Below are positions 10,906-20,380 of a stretch of DNA of 64,000 nucleotides, in pieces. Numbering within the stretch: the stretch's first letter is position 1; the number at the start of each line of letters is the position of its first letter. The notes under the pieces were generated by a model, which was not told the origin of the DNA, made no database searches, and saw only the letters and a list, made by a program, of their open reading frames with translations. A program made the position numbers and the translations under genes. This DNA is from Chaenocephalus aceratus (lineage: Eukaryota > Chordata > Actinopteri > Perciformes > Channichthyidae), in contig JAMFTG010000050.1 of assembly GCA_023974075.1 (NCBI GenBank), positions 186,001 through 250,000 of the forward strand, given 5' to 3'.

Positions 10906-12599
10906 ATGAACCAACTATGGCCAGCAAACCCGCCCCAAATGGCAAGTGAATAAACTGTACTGTTATTGATGATTGCAACTTATCTAAACAGATATGTATA
11001 GATGGATATGTAGCTTGTCATATTTCCTAATAATGAACAGATCAAAACAGTTCATACAAAATGAATATTTCTTATATTCCAAGCATTTTAAGAGCCTGGG
11101 TGATTTTGAGAATGCGACACAGCTTTTACTTGCTTGCATTACATTCTTCACAAGACTACGTATTTAGGGGTAGCCAGTACGAAGTTTGTTTGGGCTCCTG
11201 ATTATAACTAAAGGCAACTTACTTAAACGTTTTTTATGCCCAAAATGGGGTAATTTGTAGAAGATCGAAAGATAGAAACTAAACTGTGACTATTAGTAAA
11301 AAAGGTTTTCTTATTAAAATAAACGTACAGCTAGAGGCCGCTGCTGCACCATGTCAGTTCAGGTTGTACACAGGCAGTTAAGAAGTGAAACATTCTGGCA
11401 AGATTAACATTTAATTTGATTTTAATTTCCAGTATTTGTCTTGATCTGGTAAAGAAAAGACAAGGTCCCTTCAAGGTGTATCTCTTGACATTGACAGACC
11501 CAGTACCTTTATCACCAAACCTGCCATTCACCTAATAAACGCTTTCTATGGTGCCAATAGGATCTACAGGAATACATGAAAATATCAATAGAATGACTTC
11601 TAGACATGTTCTAGATTATTAAAGCATCTTGAGCCACCCCCCTCACTGTCAACATTGTTCATGTTGTAGTTGAACCATTTTTATAAAATACCGACATTGC
11701 TAAATATTTCTTAATTGTTTTCAGACCTCCCATCAGAATCAAACATATACAATAACGATGTACTCCGGATTGTGATGGTGGGGAAGACCGGAGTTGGGAA
11801 GAGCACCACAGGAAACACCATTCTGGGAAAAGAGCACTTTAAATCAGAGTTCTCTTTTGAATCCTGTACTGTAAACTGTTCTAATGCCTTTGGTGAAGTT
11901 GATGGACAAAGAGTTAAGGTTATTGACACTCCTGGTCTGTGTGACACCAAGATTGTAGAAGAGGAGACCAGAAAAGTTGTTGGCCAGAGCATTTCGTTTG
12001 CTTCTCCTGGACCCCATGTCTTCCTGGTCGTCATCAAACTGGGCAGATTCACAGATGAAGAAAAGCAGACGGTGCAGAAGATTCAGGAAATCTTTGGAAA
12101 GGAAGCAGACAGATACTGCATGGTTCTCTTTACCCACGGTGATCTGCTCAAAGGGACTCCCATAGAGAAATGCTTGAAGAAAAGTGAAGAGCTGACGGAC
12201 CTTGTGGACAGATGTAACGGCCATTACCACGTCTTCAATAATGAGGAGAAGGATCGTTCTCAGGTCAGAGAGCTGCTCGACAAGATCAGAAACATAGCAG
12301 AGAAGAACGGAGGAAGCCATTACACCAATGAAATGTTCCAGGAGGCAGAGAGGGCCAAAGAAGCGGAAAAACAGAGAATCCTTAAACAGAGAGAAGAGGA
12401 AATACGCAAACAAAAGGAGGAAATGGAGATGAAAATGGCAAAAAAGTATGAGAAACAATTACAAGAAGCCAAAGATGACATGGAGAGGTTGCAAAATCTA
12501 AAAGAAGCTAGCGAAAGAGAAATTGAGGGGGAGATTATGGTGATAATAGATGACAGAGAGATGGCTGAGGGAAATCAATCTAGCTGTACAATTGTATAG
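10906..12599 (+). CDS. GIMAP family GTPase (two exons)
   Basis: Likely a GTPase of the immunity-associated protein family, which acts in immune-cell survival and membrane trafficking. Exon 2 (11725-12599) carries the AIG1 domain: P-loop GKTGVGKSTTGN, G3 DTPGLCDT and a G4-position THGD. A long charged coiled coil (AEKQRILKQREEEIRKQKEE) follows. The protein ends SSCTIV, a possible CaaX prenylation box. Exon 1 is short. ATG at 10906 with the GT donor after 10945 gives 304 aa. ATG at 10917, which has a better start context, stays in frame only with a GC donor after 10941 and gives 299 aa. Both join the same acceptor at 11724. AATAAA occurs at 12888 and 12960. The frame is intact through exon 2. 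The family is clear, the orthologue is not. Confidence 0.88.
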
Positions 12600-12887
12600 A
12601 TTCCTTTTTTAGATAATACCTAACAACTGAGATGTGTAGCATGAGAGAGTCTGACCTTCTGACGCTGGACTGCAGCAGATTTACCAAACCTCCTTGTTCA
12701 TCTTCAGTCCACTTTCTGATGTATTGGTTTGGTGTGATTTATAGTTATATCAGTTATTTCTAGGTTTGTGTGGTGTGACCAAATACTAAACAAATGCCAC
12801 ACATTGTCCAGAACTAAGATCTCCGATTGTCTCATTGATTGCTATAACAATCAAAACGTTAAAATCTTTATATGTAATGAATTTTGA

Positions 12888-12965
12888 AATAAAATATGAA
12901 AAGGATGGAACACAAATTAATGTGTAAAGACAAACATCACGTGATCAATAATGTGCATTAATAAA
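12888..12965 (+). terminator. GIMAP polyadenylation signals
   Basis: Two AATAAA hexamers at 12888-12893 and 12960-12965 lie about 290 and 360 bp after the GIMAP stop codon. 12970-13590 holds only AT-rich sequence with no feature I can name. Confidence 0.6.
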
Positions 12966-13593
12966 AGACTGTTGAGTTCACATTGAGTGTGTTATGTGCT
13001 TTTGTTGTTTAACAAAGGATTAAAAGAGGGTTTTAAGGGTATATCTTATTAGAAATCACATATTATTCACAACTGGATCTAAATAATTTGTTTTCATGTA
13101 ATTATAGAAAAGAAGAAATAATGGGAATGAACGTGTGCTAAATCTGAGCGTTTTAAATTGTGGTAACTTTAAGGATTTTCCATTATTGACCTTTATATCC
13201 AGAAAATACCTTAAACTCATTAATTATCTCAATAATAGCTGAACTTTTTAATTGGTTTGGACAACCAATCACTACAGCTTTGGTGAGGAACTTTAAGGAC
13301 AATCTCGTAAATGCATTTGTTGGTAGCATGACAATTGTTCTGAAAACACAGCCAAGCAGTTTGCATCAACACATGTATCTAAAGGGATAAGTTATCATGG
13401 AACTATTTATCTTTGTTTTAAACATGAGGGTTTTTTATAAACAGATATTACCCAGTAGCATTCACGTGTTAATAAGCCCACTGTTTAAATACATTCAGTC
13501 AATTAAAACATGTTCTAACAAATCTTAGTTTTTTTTTAAAAGCCTAATAACTTGAACAAGCTTGAAATAGACCCTTCATATTTCCCCTTATAA

Positions 13594-13755
13594 GTAGTAA
13601 TAATAATAATAATAATAAATTCGATTTATAAAGCACCTTTCATTGCTCACAGCAATCCCAAGGTGCTACAGGAGGCATAAAAAAACAAAAAAAACAAAAG
13701 TTGAATCAAAAGCTTTTTAAAAAGAAAGGTTTTTAAGCCTTTCTTGAAGGCGTCA
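13594..13755 (-). mobile_element. L2-type LINE 3' tail fragment
   Basis: An (AAT)n run is followed by ATTTATAAAGCACCTTTC and an A-rich stretch. This is the reverse complement of a LINE 3' end with the AAAGCAC/TATAAAT motif seen in the other LINE tails in this window. Only the tail is present. Confidence 0.6.
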
Positions 13756-14290
13756 GTGGTCTGTGGAGTCCTCAGGTGGTCTGGGAGTCCTCAGGTGGTC
13801 TGTGGAGTCCTCAGTTGGTCTGGGAGTCCTCAGGTGGTCTGGGAGTCCTCAGGTGGTCTGGGAGTCCTCAGGTGGTCTGTGGAGTCCTCAGGTGGTCTGG
13901 GAGTCCTCAGGTGGTCTGTGGAGTCCTCAGGTGGTCTGGGAGTCCTCAGGTGGTCTGGGAGTCCTCAGGTGGTCTGTGGAGTCCTCAGGTGGTCTGTGGA
14001 TTTCTCAGGTGGTCTGTGGAGTCCTCAGGTGGTCTGGGAGTCCTCAGGTGGTCTGGGAGTCCTCAGGTGGTCTGTGGACTCCTCAGGTGGTCTGGGAGTC
14101 CTCAGGTGGTCTGGGAGTCCTCAGGTGGTCTGTGGAGTCCTCAGGTGGTCTGGGAGTCCTCAGGTGGTCTGTGGAGTCCTCAGGTGGTCTGGGAGTCCTC
14201 AGGTGGTCTGGGAGTCCTCAGGTGGTCTGTGGAGTCCTCAGGAGGTCTGTGGAGTCCTCAGGTGGTCTGGGAGTCCTCAAGTGGTCTGGA
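13756..14290. repeat. 19/20-bp minisatellite
   Basis: Units GGTCTGGGAGTCCTCAGGT (19 bp) and GGTCTGTGGAGTCCTCAGGT (20 bp) are interspersed for about 27 copies with few substitutions. All three plus-strand frames stay open because of the repeat, which is not evidence for a gene. It abuts the LINE tail, from which it may have expanded. Confidence 0.95.
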
Positions 14291-14636
14291 GCAGCTGCAC
14301 AGAAAGCCGATCCCCCATTGTGCGGAGTTTGGTCCTCGAAGGGCGAAGCCGATAAGCAGATATGAAGCTTCTGTGTTAAGGAATGAGATGAAAACACTAA
14401 ATAAAAGTAAACCCTCTGGAGAGCTGAGATGAAACTTTTTGATTCTTGAGCATATTCTAGTATCAAGAATAATTTACCTACTTTTGATTGATTTTGCTAA
14501 CTTATAACTTCACTTCTGAGACCGTATACCTCACCTCTAGTGAGGAGACTCAGCTCTTGGTAGTTTTGTATATGGCCCTCATTGGAAAAGATATTGGACA
14601 CCCCTGATCTAAATAATACACAATATAACAAGTACT
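14291..14636. other. spacer with hAT-like end
   Basis: No gene is seen. GGACACCCCTGATCTAAA at about 14593 resembles the terminal GGGTGTCC box of hAT-family transposons, so a truncated hAT end may be present. Confidence 0.35.
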
Positions 14637-15046
14637 CTATTAGAAAGCTGCAGCTGATTCAGAACGCTGCTGCTCGAGTCCTCACTGACACTAAGAAAGT
14701 GAATCACTCCAGTTCTGAAGTCTTTACACTGGCTTCCTGTGTGTCAAATAATTGATTTCAAAATACTGGTGCTGGTTTATAAAGCACTGAATGGTTTTTA
14801 GGCCCAAAATACATTTCGAGCTACTGCCAAATTATGAACCATCCAGATCTCTCAGGTCTTTCTGTCTGCTTCCTGTCGACAGAGTCAGAACTAAACATGG
14901 AGAAGTTCAGTTATTATGCTCCAAATATCTGGAACAAACTCCCAGAAACCCGCAGGTCCGCTGCAGCTCTTACTACTTTTGAATCCAGGCTGAAAAAAAA
15001 AAGTGTTACTTCACTAACTGTAAGCTGTCACTCAGAGTAACCTACA
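14637..15046 (+). mobile_element. truncated L2-type LINE, C-terminal RT region
   Basis: The segment aligns by eye to the end of the LINE ORF2 at 54695-55085 (both have TATTAGAAAGCTGCAGCTGA and TTATGCTCCAAATATCTGGA). It has frame-breaking substitutions and indels. It is a 5'-truncated dead copy of the same family as the longer LINE at 50236-55675. Confidence 0.85.
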
Positions 15047-15759
15047 GTTAACTTAACTGCTGGAGAAGAACGTTCAGGGGGGGGAGAGAGCTGTGGCTGA
15101 TGGGCCATTAGGTGTGTAAACACACAGCTAAAAAACGGTAACAACGGACTATTTTCTTAACAGATGCATGTCAATTTAAATCAATATATACAATACAACT
15201 ATTTTTTAAATTAATAAAAACATTTTCTAAATCCATAAAGCATTTCAATTTAATATTGAGAGTCATGTCGTTAATTTGTTGAGAATGTGGTCATGTAATA
15301 AGCGGGATAATGTGCAGCAACTTGGTCATTAAAATCACACACACCGTCGCTACGTGTCGGGATCCTGATCTGGCTCCATTAAAATATAAATATTTTTAGT
15401 GAATTACTGAGTTTAGTCACGTTAATAACGTTTTAATGAAGCTGACCACAGTATATTCATATTTGTCAGTGCTTTCATGTTAATTTGGCGAACATAAACA
15501 TAAATGATCGTGGTGAAGATGATGATTAAATTAGGATTAAAAATCGAGAGCCGGGCAGCATTTCCTCCCGTTTGTTTTTGGAGCAGGCGGGCTTCCTGAT
15601 GTTTTTTGTACAGTAGTTGTGGACTAACAACATCATTTTGTTAAAAAAAACATGGTGATGTTTTGTAAATTATTATATGTATCTTATTTAGCACAGAGTA
15701 TGATCCTCTCCGTGACATATGGATCTTAATCCGCTATACAGTAGTACCAGACATAAATC

Positions 15760-15790
<31 letters not shown>

Positions 15791-15951
15791 CTGTATCAGA
15801 GTTTATTTCACATGAGCTCTAGTGTGGAACCCCACTGCACCCCCTGGTGGATCAATGACCCATTGCAGCTGGCTTCATTATAATTACATTTATTTATCAA
15901 GGGGGCGGTCTCAAGTCACGCTGGAGGTTTTCCTTTGAGCGAGGGCACACT
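15047..15951. other. AT-rich intergenic, (TA)n microsatellite
   Basis: No gene is recognised. A TA dinucleotide run lies at 15764-15790. The rest is AT-rich with no repeat family I can name. Confidence 0.5.
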
Positions 15952-16204
15952 GAAAAAAAAGGCTGTTGGATTCACATGATTTTAATATGGACATCGGTTG
16001 CACATATTCAAATATGTGTACTTACAACTATTCCATTATGTTAAAGACACACAATTATTTTATGTCAAAGAAACATGAAATTGTTATGTTCATTTGTATA
16101 GTTCCTTTATTATTAGGTATATACATTTACCCTATGTTTAACCAACATGACTTTTTTATGTTCATTTTAGGCTTTTAATATGCTCAGTATATTTAACTTG
16201 TACC
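15952..16204. repeat. interspersed repeat, intact copy
   Basis: A block starting CACTGAAAAAAAAGGCTGTT and ending near GGCTTTTAATATGCTCAG recurs from 16244, where the second copy is cut by a hAT element. The two copies share TTCCATTATGTTAAAGACAC. CACTGTAAAAA-type ends suggest a DNA-transposon-derived repeat, but no matching far end is seen. Confidence 0.7.
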
Positions 16205-16293
16205 TGTTAAAGCAACATGATTTCTTTATGTAAGCTTCACTGTAAAAAGTCTGTTGGACTTACATAATAAAAAAGATGGACATCAGTTGCACA

Positions 16294-17306
16294 TAGTGCT
16301 GCGTACCGGTACGCCGAACCGGTACTGGACTTGTAAAAAGTTTCGGTTCAAGTCCGGTTAAAACCGGAACGTCGGGAACCGGTACTTGGACTCGCAAAAA
16401 AACTACCACTTACGTATATTCTGGTTTCTGTGGTTATTTAAACATTCCCTGATAAACGTTATTCAGCGGCAATAAATGAGTGCTAATCCCAGTGTGCTCA
16501 GTGTACAACATCACATGTCATTTCACCTTCGATTCACGGTTTGAAAACGTAGCATTTCGCCACATGCTAATGCTAACCGGAAGTGAGACTTTTCAGAATA
16601 AAAGTATTAAGTTAATAGTGTGAACTTCCGGTTTTTTCAGAATAAAATTGATTTAAATTAAATAGTGTATTTAATTCAAAATTACGCCATATCAACATTG
16701 ATTTTAATTTCTAACAGTATGTATGTACATCACTATGTATGTAGTATGTACTGTATAATGTACACATGTAGAGTTGTAGAAAAGACATGGTGTACAGACA
16801 GTACAGTACACTCTGACTTTACAGTCACTACAGTGTAGCCTATACTGTATAGTAGGTGTGTGTAACAGTGTAATGCGTATGGTCTACTCTACACTCTACC
16901 TTTCAGCAACGTTTTAGGGATTTAGGCTCAGTCAGCTCAGGGACTGTTTGGTTACTTTAGTTTGGTAAATGAAATAATGTTTGCACTTTGTAGTAGTTCA
17001 CTGTAGTTGCTGTCATAAGTCATTTGTAGACTAAGTGGCAAAAAGTATTTTTTTTTACATTTGTACTTTGTAGAGAAATGTAGACACAAGTTGGAAGGGA
17101 GCACAATACACCTGACGAGTTTGAATTTGAGTTGATTATGAGTTAATTTTCAATTGATAATTAGCTCACAATAAGTTCACTTTAGTCACACAACTTGGAC
17201 ACAAGCCATGGGTTCAGGTCCGGACTTATAAGTCCGGACCTGAACCTGAACCTCTGGACTTGAGTCCGGACCTGAACCTGAATGTGAGTCCAGGTACGCA
17301 GCACTA
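16294..17306. mobile_element. non-autonomous hAT element, 1013 bp
   Basis: The ends are TAGTGCTGCGTACC and its reverse complement, bounded by the 8-bp duplication GTTGCACA at 16286-16293 and 17307-17314. The 8-bp duplication and the TAGTG ends fit the hAT superfamily. No transposase frame is found. Subterminal stretches repeat GGACTTGAGTCCGGACCTGA-type words and include a 36-bp palindrome. Confidence 0.9.
17211..17246. repeat. 36-bp perfect palindrome inside hAT element
   Basis: Each 18-bp arm reads GGTTCAGGTCCGGACTTA and its complement with no spacer. It sits about 60 bp from the right end of the hAT element, where transposase-binding subterminal repeats are usual. Confidence 0.9.
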
Positions 17307-17515
17307 GTTGCACATATTAAATCATGTGTATCCAAAAATATTCCATTATGTTAAAGACACACAACTATGTTTTGTCAAAGAAACATTCAATTGTTATGTT
17401 CATTTGAATAGTTCCTTTAATATTAGGTATATTCCTTTATCCTATGTTTAACCAACATGACTTTTTAATGTTCATTTTAGGCTTTTAATATACTCAGTAT
17501 ATTATATGTTAAAGC

Positions 17516-17807
17516 CACATTAATGTTTTGTTGAAACTACATGCTATAGTTTTCTGTTTAATCTACCTAGCCTGCTCAAGGGGTACATAGGATTATTTAT
17601 TTCATGTGAATAGAGGCATTTTGTACATTCTTCTATAGGATCCATCCTAATCTCTTATCTACAGCATTTATCATAACATTTTAAAACAAATAGTCAATAA
17701 AGACAAACACATTTCTTTGAACAACATTCATGTATGTTTCTCAAAAAAATAAATCAATATCAACATCCAACAACACATCCAGATGAGCTTTTGGTTTTTC
17801 CATCATG
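17516..17807. other. AT-rich spacer
   Basis: About 290 bp with no gene, RNA or repeat family recognised. Confidence 0.4.
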
Positions 17808-17890
17808 CAAGGCAAGGCAAGTTTATTTATATAGCACCTTTCAACACAAGGCAATTCAAGGTGCTTTACAAAAATGAAAGACATTTAGAC
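17808..17890 (-). mobile_element. LINE 3' tail fragment
   Basis: GGCAAGGCAAGTTTATTTAT followed by AGCACC and GGTGCTTTAC is the reverse complement of the (TTGCC)n tail of the LINE ending at 55675. Only about 80 bp remain. 17890-18125 holds nothing else recognised. Confidence 0.8.
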
Positions 17891-18129
17891 AACAAAATCC
17901 TGACTGGAACACATCCAAACAGTTATTTAAATGCAAGAAATTACTCAACTGTTGAACAACTACTTTTTCAATGATTTTACCTAGACATGGCAGGTTTGAT
18001 ATTGGCCTGTAATGCAGCCTAAAGGAGAATTAACAAATACATCGAAAATAAATAAATAAAATAAATAAAAAATGTTTGTGTTGCATGTATATATACATTA
18101 TTGTGTTAGAACACAGCAAGGAAGCTTAA

Positions 18130-18279
18130 AGTGGACCTATCATGCTATATTTGAATAATATAGTGTAGGACCATACCTAAGGCATATTTATACTTTTTTT
18201 TTTTTCAAAATACCAAACAGATCATGCATTTTAGCCATTCCTCATTTCGCTCAAATATTTTTTGCATGATAGGTCCCCT
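18130..18279. mobile_element. 150-bp MITE with TTAA duplication
   Basis: The ends are AGTGGACCTATCATGC and, on the other side, the complement of AGGGGACCTATCATGC. TTAA flanks both sides (18126-18129 and 18280-18283). Ends beginning AG next to TTAA match the Kolobok pattern also seen in the large element at 29067. PiggyBac also uses TTAA, so the superfamily is an inference. Confidence 0.8.
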
Positions 18280-18283
18280 TTAA

Positions 18284-18746
18284 AGGAAACAATTCTCCCG
18301 ACTAAATAAAGGTTTATTGTGCCAAATGGCAAAAAAAAGCTTATTTTTGTAACTCATTAATAAAAAATGCCAAAGCCTAGTCGAAAAAGAAGAAAAAAAT
18401 GTCAGGCTTCTTACCTAACTCCTACCAGAAAAACAGGAGGAAAAGGGGTTCAAACAAAAAAGTTTCTCATTCCAACAAAACAAAGTGTGTCCCCAAGACA
18501 GGTTACATTAGCTTAGCTTTACAATAATGAAAAAAAATGTACAACACAGAATAACAGATCAGATCTTCTACCACAGACACAGAGTTTGGAGTAGGAGAGG
18601 TCGATGAGAGGGCAGATGGACTGCATGGCTGCAACTGAAATACTGCTGTATCATCAGGTGGACCAATCAGCAATGGTCCATGGCAACAGCTCACTCAAAT
18701 AGTTTGTTTTTTAACGATTGGGCTTTCTTGGAGAGCATGTTGCCTT
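18284..18746. other. 3' flank of SAMD3-like gene
   Basis: AT-rich sequence probably includes the 3' UTR of the minus-strand gene that ends at 18747. No other gene is seen. Confidence 0.4.
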
Positions 18747-19654
18747 CTAGCTACAAAAAAATTCTTGGAGCACTTCGAACGTGTACATCAGTTTAGGGGG
18801 GTAGTTCAGGTTCATCACATACATGAGTCCGAACAGCATGGTAGCAGCTAATGCAATGTTGTCCACATCGGTTAGTACCTGTTGGCCTTCCAGGACAATC
18901 CCAATATCCTCTGCTCTCATGGTGGAATTGGGTTTGACAACATAAAGTCCCACTGTAATCCGCTCAATGGACCGCAGAAGGACTTCTTTATCTTCTGCCT
19001 GCAGAGTGCACAGTCACAAAAGGAACAGAGTGAGATCTAACATATCAATAAATATATATACCCATTACTAAATCCCTGTGTTTAACAAGTACATTTGGTC
19101 AGATTTCAGTACTTTTAAGCCTCCTTGTTATCTGATATACTCCTGTCTGACCTGATACAAAAATGTTCACTTCCTTTATCCATTTTAAATTAAAAGCCCT
19201 CTAGCTTTTCAGTGTAGTCTGGCTATTAAACAAAAAATAGGGATGTTCACATACCTTTAATGCCCAACAAAATCATCAAATGGTCAGATATTACTTCTAC
19301 TGACCACAAACTCTCTCAGCAGATCTTCTGGGTCCTCATTGAGGTGCACACACAGCCCCTTCAGAAGACATTCCCGCCCTAAATCGACATCATCAACCTA
19401 AGTGAAGGGGAATAACAAAATAAAGAATCTGTTTTGCTCAATGAAATATGTACACTATTGACTCGATGTATAACATTTAAAATAAAATTCATTCTTACTT
19501 GAGTCATGTTTGACATGTTACCGTTCAGATGCTGGCCCATCGGTCCTCCTCTCTTCTCAAAGATCTTCTGAAGTTTGTCAGAAAACACATCCAGCTGAGA
19601 GAGAAATCTCGATTGGAGGGGCAGGGTTGTTATGCGCTTAAACTCCGCATTTAT
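18747..19654 (-). CDS. SAMD3-like protein, last three exons only
   Basis: Three exons read from high to low: 19654-19499, 19397-19305 and 18998-18747. They encode FKRITTLPLQSRFLSQLDVF, then GRECLLKGLCVHLNEDPEDL, then DIGIVLEGQQVLTDVDNIAL and the C-terminal NYPPKLMYTFEVLQEFF. I recognise this as the C-terminal part of the uncharacterised, multicopy fish family often labelled SAMD3-like. Function is unknown. Splice sites are GT/AG (donors at 19498 and 19304, acceptors at 19655-19656, 19398-19399 and 18999-19000). Upstream exons are not found: the next sequence is the 3' LTR of the old retrovirus-like element. The gene is therefore cut off, or it continues beyond the window after a 37-kb intron-located insertion. 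Confidence 0.7.
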
Positions 19655-19716
19655 CTAAGAAAACAAAATGTCACAGTCATAAAAATCATTTAATTTCTAC
19701 CCTAGCCTTGCTGCGT

Positions 19717-20191
19717 GTTATGGAAATCTAGGACCCAACACTGCTGGAGAGTACAAGTCAAAGTGATCAAAACAAATAAATGGTGAATCGAGCAGAGCTG
19801 TCTTTTTGGTTATTTATTTGAAGCTTCAAATAACATGATACAATAAATATAGACACATGTCTGACAGAGCATAGAATAGTCTGCGAGAGTGTGCGCAGTA
19901 CAATGTAAAAGCGAAGGTTATATAGGAAATGAGTGGGAACGTGAGAAATCTGTTTTCACACAGTCACATTGTTATTAGACACCTGTCCTTGAGCGGTAGA
20001 TAGGATAACGGTTCTCAGAGTAGGGAAGTTCTTGTGTGACTGTGTGTGAGTCTCCCAGTAGCCAAAGCAGCTCTGTGGCCTTGAAGCGCCTGGGAATAAA
20101 CCCAAAGGAGAAGAAGAAGAAAACAGCACATGACATTTATGAGAAGCATTTGGTTTAAGCATATAAGGATATAATAAAAATGTCCACTACA
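19717..20191 (-). repeat. 3' LTR of the old ERV
   Basis: On the minus strand the LTR starts TGTAGTGGACA directly after a polypurine tract. TTATATAG near 19917 could be a TATA box. The far boundary is uncertain because no second LTR copy is present for comparison. TGTTATGG at 19717 is only a candidate. Confidence 0.55.
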
Positions 20192-20204
20192 TTCTCCCCT
20201 TTTG
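20192..20204 (-). other. polypurine tract of old ERV
   Basis: The minus strand reads AAAAGGGGAGAA immediately before the TG of the LTR, the expected priming site for plus-strand DNA synthesis. Confidence 0.75.
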
Positions 20205-20380
20205 ATCATACTTGATCAATAAAAAAAACAAATGACAGGATAGCCTGATATAACACATCAATGAATACACTCCATCGCTGGTGTAAGTAAACACATCACA
20301 AATATATCATAGAAAACTGGCTGTTTTTGTGGAGGACAGACTCCAATATAATGTAAGCATAAGAGAGGAGATACACATGA

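Larger units (their letters stand above)
16244..17515. repeat. second copy of the 15952 repeat, interrupted
   Basis: The outer parts, 16244-16293 and 17307-17515, match 15952-16204 in order. The hAT element at 16294-17306 separates them. Removing it and one GTTGCACA restores collinearity, which confirms the insertion. Confidence 0.8.

Noticed and set aside
11844..12458. 204-codon minus-strand frame
   Set aside because: Antisense shadow of the GIMAP main exon.
13744..14466. Three overlapping 200-codon frames
   Set aside because: All three plus-strand frames are open over a 19/20-bp minisatellite, which cannot all be genes.
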